From: Actinostola sp. cb2023
Lineage: Eukaryota; Cnidaria; Anthozoa; Actiniaria; Actinostolidae
Length of the DNA stretch: 64,000 bases
NCBI GenBank assembly: GCA_033675265.1
Contig: JAUJYZ010000532.1
Location: 271,002 to 335,001 of the forward strand
Direction: 5' to 3'
Shown here one piece after another: positions 33,050 to 43,807 of this stretch (its first letter is position 1; every line of letters begins with the position of its first letter). Under the pieces are notes generated by a model, which ran no database searches, was not told the origin of the DNA, and worked only from the letters and a program-made list of their open reading frames with translations. The position numbers were made by a program, and so were the translations under genes.

Positions 33050-34590
33050 TCGATGGTTACTTCTGGCTTTGTATCCATACTAGCAGCCTTGTCTGCAGGC
33101 AAAACGACTGTGGGTGTTACTTGTACTGGCTTTGTATCCGGCATACTAGCAGCCTTGTCTGCAGGCAAAACGACTGTGGGTGTTACTTGTACTGGCTTTG
33201 TATCCATACTAGCAGCCTTGTCTGCAGGCAAAACGACTGTGGGTGTTACTTGTACTGGCTTTGTATCCATACTAGCAGCCTTGTCTGCAGGCAAAACGAC
33301 TGTGGGTGTTACTTGTACTGGCTTTGTATCCATACTAACAGCGATGTCTTGTCGAATGACTTTCTTGGTAACTTGTACTGACTTTGTATCCATACTAACA
33401 GCGATGTCTTGTCGAATGACTTTCTTGGTAACTTGTACTGACTTTGTATCCATACTAACAGCGATGTCTTGTCGAATGACTTTCTTGGTAACTTGTACTG
33501 ACTTTGTATCCATACTAACAGCGATGTCTTGTCGAATGACTTTCTTGGTAACTTGTACTGACTTTGTATCCATACTAACAGCGATGTCTTGTCGAATGAC
33601 TTTCTTGGTAACTTGTACTGACTTTGTATCCATACTAGCAGCCTTGTCTGCAGGCAAAACGACTGTGGGTGTTACTTGTACTGGCTTTGTATCCATACTA
33701 GCAGCCTTGTCTGCAGGCAAAACGACTGTGGGTGTTACTTGTACTGGCTTTGTATCCATACTAGCAGCCTTGTCTGCAGGCAAAACGACTGTGGGTGTTA
33801 CTTGTACTGGCTTTGTATCCATACTAGCAGCCTTGTCTGCAGGCAAAACGACTGTGGGTGTTACTTGTACTGGCTTTGTATCCATACTAACAGCGATGTC
33901 TTGTCGAATGACTTTCTTGGTAACTTGTACTGACTTTGTATCCATACTAACAGCGATGTCTTGTCGAATGACTTTCTTGGTAACTTGTACTGACTTTGTA
34001 TCCATACTAACAGCGATGTCTTGTCGAATGACTTTCTTGGTAACTTGTACTGACTTTGTATCCATACTAACAGCGATGTCTTGTCGAATGACTTTCTTGG
34101 TAACTTGTACTGACTTTGTATCCATACTAGCAGCCTTGTCTGCAGGCAAAACGACTGTGGGTGTTACTTGTACTGGCTTTGTATCCATACTATAGCAGCC
34201 TTGTCTGCAGGCAAAACGACTGTGGGTGTTACTTGTACTGGCTTTGTATCCATACTAGCAGCCTTGTCTGCAGGCAAAACGACTGTGGGTGTTACTTGTA
34301 CTGGCTTTGTATCCATACTAGCAGCCTTGTCTGCAGGCAAAACGACTGTGGGTGTTACTTGTACTGGCTTTGTATCCATACTAGCAGCCTTGTCTGCAGG
34401 CAAAACGACTGTGGGTGTTACTTGTACTGGCTTTGTATCCATACTAGCAGCCTTGTCTGCAGGCAAAACGACTGTGGGTGTTACTTGTACTGGCTTTGTA
34501 TCCATACTAGCAGCCTTGTCTGCAGGCAAAACGACTGTGGGTGTTACTTGTACTGGCTTTGTATCCATACTAGCAGCCTTGTCTTGTCGA
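33050..34590 (-). repeat. 60/63-bp coding VNTR in copy 2
   Basis: Two unit types alternate in blocks. Type A (63 bases) encodes SMDTKPVQVTPTVVLPADKA plus A. Type B (60 bases) encodes SMDTKSVQVTKKVIRQDIAV. Reading in coding direction the order is about A7 B4 A4 B5 A4. Units within a type are almost identical at the DNA level, pointing to recent block amplification. The ancestral single unit is seen in copy 1 (IAASMDTKPVQVTKNV). Confidence 0.95.
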
Positions 34591-34591
34591 A

Positions 34592-35058
34592 TATCAATGG
34601 ATATTTTATTTCCTTTCGTGCTATCAAATGGGCTGTAGTTCTTTTCCATGAAGTCGTAGTTGGAAATGCTCTTATGTGTTATTACAGTAGCTTCTTGTTG
34701 AATGCGTGTGACTGTTGCATCCATTCGTTTATTGTAAGCCTGTGTCCGTGTACGCTCGAGATCGGACAAAACGTTGTCAGGAAATTTATTACCAATGGAT
34801 ATTTTATTTCCTTTCGTGCTATCAAATGGGCTGTAGTTCTTTTCCATGAAGTCGTAGTTGGAAATGCTCTTATGTGTTATTACAGTAGCTTCTTGTTGAA
34901 TGCGTGTGACTGTTGCATCCATTCGTTTATTGTAAGCCTGTGTCCGTGTACGCTCGAGATCGAACAAAACGTTGTCAGGAGATTTATTACTGCCAATGGA
35001 TATTTTATTTCCTTTCGTGCTATCAAATGGGCTGTAGTTCTTTTCCATGAAGTCGTAG
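34592..35058 (-). repeat. ~200-bp duplicated catalytic-core unit in copy 2
   Basis: Two full and one partial head-to-tail units each encode YDFMEKNYSPFDSTKGNKIS, then KFPDNVLxDLERTRTQAY and ATVTRIQQEATVITHKSISN. The unit corresponds to the His-motif and Cys-motif region of copies 1 and 3, with both key residues changed. Units differ by a few bases and one 3-base gain (AGTAATAAA). Confidence 0.9.
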
Positions 35059-35546
35059 ATGTCATGGCGGGTTCCTCCATCAGCGCGGCCTGCACGAATG
35101 TTTTTAGCGCGAGCCCTAGCACCACTTTTGACTTGCTTTTTAAGTTGACGACGTTCAGCCAGGTGGCCAATCCCACTCATCGCAGCACCCATGGCCGCAC
35201 CCAGGGCAGCAGCTTGTCCAACTCCCCTGGATAAATCACAGGCAGCGTCAAGGAATTTCCTCACCTCGCTCTTGCACTGGGGTGTCAGATTTTCTGGAAA
35301 TCTATCCCAAGCATTGCTATTTAGGTTGGCCACTTTCTCGTTGACTATGATCCGATTGTCGGTGAGAAACTTCCAGATTTGTTCTACAATATCATTGTCT
35401 TCTTCGTTAAACAACGAGCAGAAGTCTTTCTTTGTGATAACCCCATTCTCAATAACATTCTCGATGAACTTGCCGAGCGCTGATCCTCCCGCTGCTCCAG
35501 CAGCTTGAATTGTAGCCTTGACAGCAATTTTTCGTCCTACTATTCC

Positions 35547-35577
<31 letters not shown>
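35547..35577. repeat. (TAA)n microsatellite next to E1
   Basis: About ten TAA units lie between the coding 3' half of copy 2 and the left tip of E1. In copy 3 the coding sequence runs straight through the equivalent point. The run therefore belongs to an intron or older insert interrupted by E1. Confidence 0.95.
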
Positions 35578-35578
<1 letters not shown>

Positions 35579-36298
35579 TTTAGAGTACCTGTCAGTAAAA
35601 ATCAGACATATTCGGAACTATGTGGCACAAGTCAAAAAATCGATTTGACTCATATTTTAGACTTAGGTAGGCCTTAATGTAAAACAAACCACTGTATAGT
35701 TTGTTTGGCGAAATATGGCTTTAATTTGTTTTCGAGAAAAATGACAAAAATAGTTTTCGCCTCAATTTGACACTTTGCCGGCCGATAATTTATGTCAACT
35801 TTAAAAGCTTATCACGTCAAAACTATATAATCTAGCGAACTACTGGAACTACCAGTGACTGAGCGATGTCTTAAGTTTTACTTGGTGGAGTTTTGGCGGT
35901 TTTTATCCAAGGTTTCGAATTTTTCTAAATTTATTTCCGAAGCATATATTTTACTACAATAAAAGTAGGGTAAAAACAAAAAATATTTTTTCCACGTGCT
36001 ACGCAAAATTATTGTCCCAAAACAAGGTATTGTAAAGTTGAAATGACGTACTGTTAGGATCCGTTTAAAATTTGTTTGGGTAAATTCTTTTGCGTGATGT
36101 GTACAGGACCCGAAATGATCCCTGGCTCCGAAATGATCCCTGGACCCGAAATGATCCCCAAAGTGTCTAGATTGGCTCCGAAATGATCCCGGACCCGAAA
36201 TGATCCCCAGACTGGCTCTGAAATGATCCCCAGTGAAATTCGGGAATGGTCCTAATCAGTCCCGTTTTCTTCTTCTTTCTTCCTCAATAATAATTATG

Positions 36299-36975
36299 TT
36301 ATGATAACAATAATATAATCATCATCATCATCATCATCATAATAATAATAATAATAACGATAACAATAATAATCATCATCATAATAATAATAATAACAAT
36401 AACGATAACAATAATAATCATCATCATAATAATAATAATAATAATCATCATCATCATAATAATAATAATAAAGACAACAATAATAATAATCATCATCATC
36501 ATCATAATAATAATAACGATAACAATAATAATAATAATCATCATCATCATCATAACTGATAATAACGATAACAATAATAATCATCATCATCATCATAATA
36601 ATAATAATAATAACGATAACAGTAATAATAATAATCATAATAATAATAATAACGATAACAATCATCATCATCATCATAATAATAATAATAACGATATCAA
36701 TAATAATAATAATCATCATCATAACTGATAATAACGATAACAATAATCATCATCATCATCATCATCATAATAATAATAATAACGATAACAGTAATAATAA
36801 TAATAATCATAATAATAATAACGATAACAATCATCATCATCATCATAATAATAATAATAACGATATCAATAATAATCATCATCATCATCATATTAACGAT
36901 AACAATAATAATAATCATCATAATGATAATAATAATAACGATAGCAATAATAATAATAATCATCGTCATCATCAT
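36299..36975. repeat. Compound (AAT)n(ATC)n array, left arm of E2
   Basis: AATAATAAT and CATCATCAT runs alternate with a recurring AACGATAACAATAATAATCA word, giving a higher-order unit of about 40-60 bases. The inverted counterpart is at 40536-41020. The Ile/Met/Tyr/Asp frames across it are not genes. Confidence 0.97.
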
Positions 36976-37726
36976 AATGGCTCCGAAATGATCCCCAGTG
37001 AAATTCACGAATGGTTGATCAGTCCCGTGGATTCATTCCTTGGTCAACAAATTCACAATAAAAAATATTATAGCGTTTATTTATTTTATTAAACAACTCA
37101 ACGAGATTAATACATGTATATTGCTTTTTATCAACTGTATTTAACTGAATTGTAATGATACTCAAAGGAGCTTTGTCACGATCTTTTTGTGACATACAAA
37201 ATTACCTTTAAATTGATGAAGTCACAAAATAAGAGTTTGCTAAGTAAACACTGAAAATCTATTGTGAGTTATTATTATATATTATTATTAGCTAGGCTAA
37301 CCATAGGTCAAAAATTGCGACCTCCGAATTCGAAAACCAAGACAAATTGACAATCCTCCATGCACGTAAAAATGTTTTGATTTCGCGATCGTTTCTTGTC
37401 CATTTCAGCCGTGGGAACGGTCCATTCTGATTGGTTGATTTTTACAGAGATGTGATTGCCGCTGTCATGTTACATAGGAGGCTAGTTATTGCAAGCCCAT
37501 GTACGAGTACATAGCCACCTGAACAGTTTTAGAAATCTATTGACTATAGAATTTATAAGCCATCTATACGCTTCGCTCCGACGGCAATTATTATCACTGA
37601 AGAAAGACATTAGTGTCAATCAATAAACATCAACATACGCTATTTTCTTTATCAATGTACGTACTTTATGGATGTTTCAGTATTCAGTTTGCTACACTTA
37701 TGAACCGGGTCTCTTATGAACACCTA
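36976..37726. other. E2 interior, no gene
   Basis: A second copy of the end motif (GGCTCCGAAATGATCCCCAG, ATCAGTCCCGT) lies at 36979-37027. The rest has no recognisable gene. Confidence 0.6.
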
Positions 37727-38749
37727 CAGTGTGTTGCCCTAAATCCGGCCGCTTTTTGCATTAATCGCTGTATCTTTCTTTAGGAAAATAGTAGCGGTCT
37801 AAAAATCAGTCAAAGGCTAGATTTCTCTTTCACTTACCTTGTCACAAATTGACATTTGTTTCACTTCAACATTGAGCTTGTTATATTAAAAAATATTGAT
37901 CCAGGTAGATGCCCTAAGTTCGGCCAGGTTGCCCTAAATTCCGGCCATAAATAAGCAGGAATTGCTCGGTAAGTTTTATATTATCTTCCATATCGTTTTA
38001 ACTAATTTGTTTCTGCATTGCTATAATAAAAGACTTTTTAAGTCATTCTACATGAAAATATTGTAAAGATAAATTCTAAAAAGACCGAAAAAAGACCGTT
38101 CTCTACTTCATTGGGAACCGCGCCCGCAATGACATCTGGGGTGCTTACCATTTACCCGGAAAAAATGGAAATTCCGCTTTGAAAATCAAATTGTATGTGT
38201 ATTTCCGATCGGAAAGTTAGAATCCCAGAAAACTCGGGCTTCTGTTTCAGCATAGTTAATAACTATGGTTTCAGGTAATCCGGCCACTTTTCCCGCTCTG
38301 TTTTGTATGTGATTTGAGGCCGGATTTAGGCATACCTACCAAAATATGCACGTAATTTCACCTGACCTGAACTTCCCTTTATTTAAGCCGTTCATGATTG
38401 TTTTTCTTTGTGTCCAAAGCTACTGATTAGCATCGTATTTCTGCCAAATATAATCTGTTTACGCTCCATAACTTACGAGGAAATGTTTAAAGACTTTGCC
38501 CGCATGACTTAAGATGCACGAAAACATGAAAATTACTGAATCGATTGTTTTTCCTACTTTCAAAAACACATTTGAATTCCTGCCTAAAAAGCGGACAGGA
38601 GTCCCACAACAGCAGTTAATAAACCTAAACTCATCAATAATTCATACGATGATCTTGTTTGTCATTTTTTGAAATATACGAGAAATCACAGCGCTTTAAA
38701 GTTAAAATGGCCGGATTAGGGTACGGCCGGTATTTAGGGCAACACACTG
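37727..38749. mobile_element. E3: 1.0 kb TA-flanked element (Tc1/mariner-like MITE) inside E2
   Basis: The ends CAGTGTGTTGCCCTAAATCC at 37727 and, inverted, CAGTGTGTTGCCCTAAATAC at 38749 are flanked by TA on both sides. CAGT-type tips with a TA duplication are the hallmark of the Tc1/mariner/pogo group. GGCC-containing end words recur inside (37910-37950, 38275-38340). The interior at 38136-38230 contains part of the GTGCTTACCATTTACCCGGA element found at 54027-54257. There is no open transposase frame. Confidence 0.9.
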
Positions 38750-39078
38750 TATATCTTGAATTTAGAATAACGTTTGGTACGGTTGGCGGCACGATAAACG
38801 AACGAGCTGTTAGGCAGATAATTCAGTGACAATGTCTCTGCATCTGGGACTGATGACTTAGTTTCCAAGATCTAGCATTTATACGGTACTAGGATTCGAT
38901 CGACTACTTATGTTGTCCACAGTGGCAATCAGTGCAGCGACTTAGCACACCTGAACAGAGCGGCTGAAAGACTAATAAAATAACATTGCCTTCCCCTCGA
39001 TATGTTGCTAACTGAAGCGATCGTCAACAATAAATGAAGATCTTTACATAATTCCATCAAGAATTAATCGGATATAAA

Positions 39079-40490
39079 GGAGTCTTACAAATATGCGAGG
39101 CAGCGAGGCATGCGAGGCACTCTGCGAGGCATGCGAGGCACTCTGCGAGGCATGCGAGGCATAAGTGCGAGCCATGCAAAAATACGAACAAATGAAATTA
39201 TACTTATGAACCTCCACCATTCGTGAGGGAGCTGTGAAGAACGAAGAGATCAGCAACGATATGGTCGCTACGTAGCGGGAACTGCGCGAAACAGAGACAA
39301 CTGAAAATCATTACAAAATTAACCTGGATTTTCAGTTGAAAGCAACGACTACGAAGCTTACCCAAAAACTGAGACTGAGATGAATTGTTGTAACAAATAT
39401 TAATACTTCGAAGTATTCTTTGAGTACTAGGCTAAAGAGACGGGCCGAAGTTACAAAATATTCATACACACAAAGTTTTATAAAATCAACATCCTGTGGG
39501 ACACAAATCAAGTTCAAATCAGTGCTAAGTTAGTAAATTATCATTATCAAAACATCGAATTCAAGAATTTAAAGCAGTAATTTGGATTTGTTTACTCGGG
39601 TCGACTCGACGGATATGCCGATCGATTCACAAGTTCTTTGCCGGAAGTGGTTTTAGCTCACATTATTCTGCAATTAAGCAAAAAAAAAAGTACTTTGTGA
39701 TAGAGTGCAAACCATATGTCCGTGAAACAGTACTAACTAATTAGTACTAAATAGCACTGATGAAACAATAGAAAACAATAGAAATAACACTATTTAGTTC
39801 TATTTAGTAATAGTACTATTTCACGGACATATGGTTTGCACTCTATTCAGTCCTCACAGAGTTTTTATTTGGCAAACGGCGAACATAAGTACCATAGATA
39901 ATTGAAGGATATCCTGTTCTCGTAAACGAAATTATGAACAAGAGAATTACCACAGGATTAAAGCAGATTGTTTTTCTGAATGATAGTCAATGTACGCATT
40001 GCCCGATAACTCGTGGAAGGACGTTCCTGGGTAGATGTATAGTATTTATAGTATTATTATTTCACCATTGATCGCAAATTTGCATAAACCATTGAAATGC
40101 TAGCCTGCTAGCGGCTCTCCAGTGGGGAAGGGAGGGGGAAGTTCAACTTCAGTTTAGAGGAAAAATATATAAGAATCATTATGAATCTCACGATAATGAC
40201 TGTGAAATTGCACATTATTCGGTAGTCTAAAAAAATATTTTTGAATTAATTGTTACGCCTTCGAATTATTTCGTCTCTGAAGTTGAATAAGGCCCGTTGA
40301 ACAAAAACATTGTCTTTTCAATAATAGAGTTATATCCTCGACCCTTGACATGGTACAAAAGAAAACAATAATAATAAATAATATGGTACTTTTTTATTAT
40401 GCCTCGCATGCCTCGCTGTGTGCCTCGCATGGCTCGCATGCCTCGCTGTGTGCCTCGCATGGCTCGCTGGCTCGCACTTTGTAAGGACCC
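39079..40490. mobile_element. E4: 1.4 kb element with an 8-bp GATATAAA duplication (hAT-like) inside E2
   Basis: GATATAAA directly flanks both ends (39071-39078, 40491-40498). The left end GGAGTCTTACAAATATGCGA and the right end, inverted, GGGTCCTTACAAAGTGCGAG are imperfect inverted repeats. They lead into mirrored GCGAGGCATGCGAGGCA repeats (39091-39175, 40399-40478). An 8-base duplication is typical of hAT elements. No transposase is seen. Confidence 0.82.
39700..39846. mobile_element. Fold-back MITE inside E4
   Basis: TAGAGTGCAAACCATATGTC at 39702 is inverted at 39845. The arms continue as CGTGAAA(C)AGTACTAA. A short AT-rich centre with TAGTACTAAATAG repeats completes the stem. Confidence 0.85.
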
Positions 40491-40535
40491 GATATAAAGT
40501 CGAGCTGGGGCTCGCTCACTGGTCGCAATTATTAT

Positions 40536-40960
40536 TACTATGATGATGATGATGATGATGATTATTATGATGATGATGATGATTGTTATCGCTATTATTA
40601 TTATTATTATTATGATGATTATTGTTATCGTTATTATTATATTTATGATGATGATGATGATTATGATGATGACGATGATGATGATTGTTATCGTTATTAT
40701 TATTATTATGACTATGATGATGATATGATGATGATGATGATGATGATTATTATTATTGTTATCGTTATTATTATCATGATGATGATGATGATGATGATTA
40801 TTATTATCGTTTATTATTATTTATGATGATGATGATGATGATTTTTATTGTTATCGTTATTATTATTATGATGATTATGATTATTATTATCGTTATTATT
40901 ATTATTATTATGATGATGATGATGATGATGATGATGATTATTATCGTTATTATTATTATT

Positions 40961-41008
<48 letters not shown>

Positions 41009-41020
41009 ATTGTCATCATA
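40536..41020. repeat. Compound (ATT)n(GAT)n array, right arm of E2
   Basis: This is the inverted counterpart of 36299-36975, with ATGATGATG and ATTATTATT runs and TTGTTATCGTTATTATTAT words. It is about 190 bases shorter than the left arm. Confidence 0.97.
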
Positions 41021-41189
41021 ACATAATTATTATTGAGGAAGAAAGAAAAAGAAAACGGGACTGATTAGGACCATTCCCAAATTTCACTGGGGATCATTTC
41101 AGATCATTTCGGGTCCGGGATCATTTCGGAGCCAGGGATCATTTCGGGTCCTGTACAGATGCTTCAGAGCTTCAAAGTTTCGACAAATT

Positions 41190-43245
41190 CACAGGCAGCC
41201 CAACCATTGCTTTTGAGGCTACTAAATAATTCAAAAAAAATTTTTTTTTTGATGGGCTTCCTGTGGTAGAGCGCGCGCGTATTTATATATTGGGTTCCCT
41301 GTGCTGAGTAATGTCCTATGTTGGGCTTCCTGTGTGCCTCCTGCGGGATGCGCCCGCAGCAAATGTGTATATTTACACAAGGTATGAAACTCGGTCACGT
41401 GACAAATACGTTTTTGACCCTAATTTTGTCAATGTGATGTGAAAATTCAATTTTTTTCTTCGAATAACTAAACTTTACCGTATTCTCGAAACACTTTGTA
41501 AGTGTCAGTCGTCTAACTTCAACGTACGCTGAGAAACTAATTTTTGAAATTTTGAGCGTCGTGGCCCGATGTGCGGCGCAAGTAGATGGTGCACTTTTCC
41601 GTGAAGTAGTCGGATTTTACCTTCGAGAAGGCATCGACAAGCGCTCGGCAAATCTGAACGATGCTCTTTTTGGCAAGGTTTTAACATGATATGTTCACTA
41701 AACATGAGTCAAAACATCTACAACATACTTTATCTGTTTTCTGTTTTGACTTCTGTAAAGTATTTGTTTTGTATTTTGATTTTTATCGATTAAAATCTTC
41801 AAAATTGACGCATTGTGTTTTATAAATGCTGAATAGTCTCAATATTTAGTACTGCACAACACATTTGCTATCAGTACTTGTACACAAAATGACAAACAAA
41901 CGTATTTATTTCAACAATAAGTTTACTAGCTTTTTACACACTGTTTTGCCGTTACTTTCTGTGCAATTTATTTACTATATTGATCAGTAATAGCATGGAA
42001 ATAAGCTTTATAACAATGGATAAATATTATACACAAAGGCGACAAGTTGTGAATCACTGATCATGACTGATTGAATAGCAAACATCGAAGTTGGAAGCGA
42101 TACTGAAGCTTACTTACGTTCCGGTTACGAAAAATACGCCGTTAAAATTACTCTGTTTCTCTCAGATGATAGTAAGACTTTAATATTTGCTAAATGTGTC
42201 GTGCTATTTCAATGACAATAACGAACAACTGTTAATATTTTAGTTCACGGCAGCTTCACGAGTCCATCGCCATTCATGTCTCCTTCGTCTTCGATGTTGA
42301 GTTTGTCTATATTTTGCTCACACTGAGATGGTTTATCAGTGCTGTTGGCGTTCCCTTGTGTCAGAAGAACTATAAGTAAAGTACAAAATTATGTCAAACA
42401 CTTTCTAGAAGAGAGAGTTAGTAATGTTTAAACAGATAAAGTAAAATCAGTCAGTTGAGAGAGGTTCCTTGTTGAAGTGTATTTCGATCACTGACACTGC
42501 TACAGTCTACACACTTGTCAAATACTGAAATAGCTCACTGCTCAGTCATAATTTATAGAAAAAAACTGATTTGTTGAGGAGTATTAAGCAGCCCTTCTGC
42601 CCTAGTATAGGCAAGTCCTTTCATTAGAGAACATTTAGAGCAATTACTACGTAAAAACCATGACAAAAAGTACTTTTAGTTCAGTTTATTTTCAACTGCA
42701 AAACTTTCTCACGTGTCGAGCACAACACATCCAAAGTTTCTCAACCATTCAAAATGAAAAAGGACTACTTTAAAACCGTCGAATTTCTTCTAGATTTACT
42801 TAAAGTTGACATGAATTGTGAACTTCTAAACTTACCATGAATAGGGAAAAGAATCCCAACGTTTACACCGAAAAAATCAGTCTTTCTTGATATGAACTTC
42901 TCTTCCACTCCCCGCCATAATAACGACTTCACCCTGGGTACCCCCCCAAGGGCCTGTAGCGTACGACGACTTCGGCTATTCGGCTCACGGAAAAGTGCAC
43001 CATCTACTTGCGCCGCTCCTTGCGCCGCACATCAAGCCATCACGTGACTGGAGTTTCATACCTTGTGTAAATATACACATTTGCGGGCGCATCCCGCAGG
43101 AGGCACACAGGAAGCCCAACATAGGACATTACTCAGCACAGGGAACCCAATATATAAATGCGCGCGCGCTCTACCACAGGAAGCCCATAAAATTTTTTTT
43201 TTGAATTATTTAGTAGCCTCAAAAGCAATGATTGGGCTGCCTGTG
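41190..43245. mobile_element. E5: 2.06 kb long-TIR element inside E1
   Basis: CACAGGCAGCCCAA at 41190 is inverted at 43245. The inverted match runs about 200 bases (GATGGGCTTCCTGTGGTAGA, GGGTTCCCTGTGCTGAGTAA, GTATATTTACACAAGGTATG) and resumes near 41585/43010 (AGATGGTGCACTTTTCCGTG). CAAATT flanks both ends (41184-41189, 43246-43251). The empty site is in the opposite TIR of E1 near 51755. Reading the tip as CAGGC would give an 8-base CAAATTCA duplication on the left side, so the class is unsettled. The interior 41610-42980 has no gene. Confidence 0.9.
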
Positions 43246-43298
43246 CAAATTCACCTAAATTACCCGTCGGCGAGATCAAGCGATTTGCATATTGTACA

Positions 43299-43739
43299 CT
43301 TGATTTGCATACACGGTTTATTATTAACCTTACAAGAAAATATGCAATTGCAAAATAACTGTCCTGACGCTATCCGTTATCTTGTGATGCAACTTTATAG
43401 ACCTTCAGTATACGTTAGCTGCCAAGTTTCACATTTTAGAACGTGGTTAATAGGGTCTTACTATGAATTTGTACTGGCCAAAGCTAGACTACGTTGGTAT
43501 ATAATTATTCTCTTCATTTTACGATCACCTAGTACTAATTAGAATCAATGGACAAAAGTTTTGCTCACTATGAAATCGACAATTGTTATGCACGTGCGAG
43601 CTTTCTTATAACTGGACACAATATAAAAGACCTTCAGATGTACGTGTTCGGGACTCAGCAGTCATGCAATATATTCATAGAATATATTGTCATTCTATCT
43701 AATAATAATGATAATAATGGTTTATTAACAGCATTTTCT
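43299..43739. other. E1 interior, left part, no gene
   Basis: Native E1 DNA between its left TIR and the ISL2EU-like insertion. Short frames run into the TIR and have no recognisable domain. Confidence 0.55.
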
Positions 43740-43807
43740 ATAGGCCTTTCTCACGTGCCAGCCATTTTAACATGAAAACGAGGCTATTAACGCATGACTA
43801 ATCCAAG

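Larger units (their letters stand above)
32639..35546 (-). pseudogene. OTU-like family protein, copy 2, 3' half
   Basis: This is the continuation of the 5' half at 52422-52954, from which it is separated by element E1. From the 5' side it reads GIVGRKIAVKATIQAAGAAG, a helical segment ITKKDFCSLFNEEDNDIVEQ, DRFPENLTPQCKSEVRKFLD and an Ala/Gly-rich helix. It then enters a tandemly duplicated core (34592-35058), about 24 repeats of the SMDTKxVQVT unit, and the C-terminal domain ending IMKIMGQE. In the core the family His is Asn (EKNYSPFD) and the family Cys is Val (PDNVLFDL), so no protease activity is expected. Lesions: a 2-base TA gain at 34191-34194, and at least two frame breaks between 32740 and 32945. 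This is a pseudogene or a badly assembled copy. Confidence 0.75.
36100..41157. mobile_element. E2: 5.06 kb element, GATG target duplication
   Basis: The terminal repeat TGTACAGGACCCGAAATGAT starts at 36100 and ends at 41157. GATG flanks both sides (36096-36099, 41158-41161). The uninterrupted site is visible in the opposite TIR of E1 near 51780, where GCGTGATG runs straight into TTCAGAGC. The TIR continues through repeated GGCTCCGAAATGATCCC words and CAGTCCCGTTTTCTTCTTC to about 36300, then into mirrored trinucleotide arrays. There is no transposase. A four-base duplication would fit Sola- or Chapaev-type elements, but this is not a firm class call. Confidence 0.93.

Noticed and set aside
33008..35234. 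Plus-strand frames across the copy 2 repeat (VTCTGFVSILAALSAGKTT and others)
   Set aside because: They are antisense shadows of the 60/63-bp coding repeat; the minus-strand frame connects to conserved domains on both sides.
35547..35577. (TAA)n as the tail of a LINE insertion
   Set aside because: The run is adjacent to E1's TTA duplication and no reverse-transcriptase sequence or matching 3' end lies beside it.
36294..41026. Ile/Met/Tyr/Asp-rich open frames
   Set aside because: Translation of AAT/ATC microsatellites in the arms of E2.
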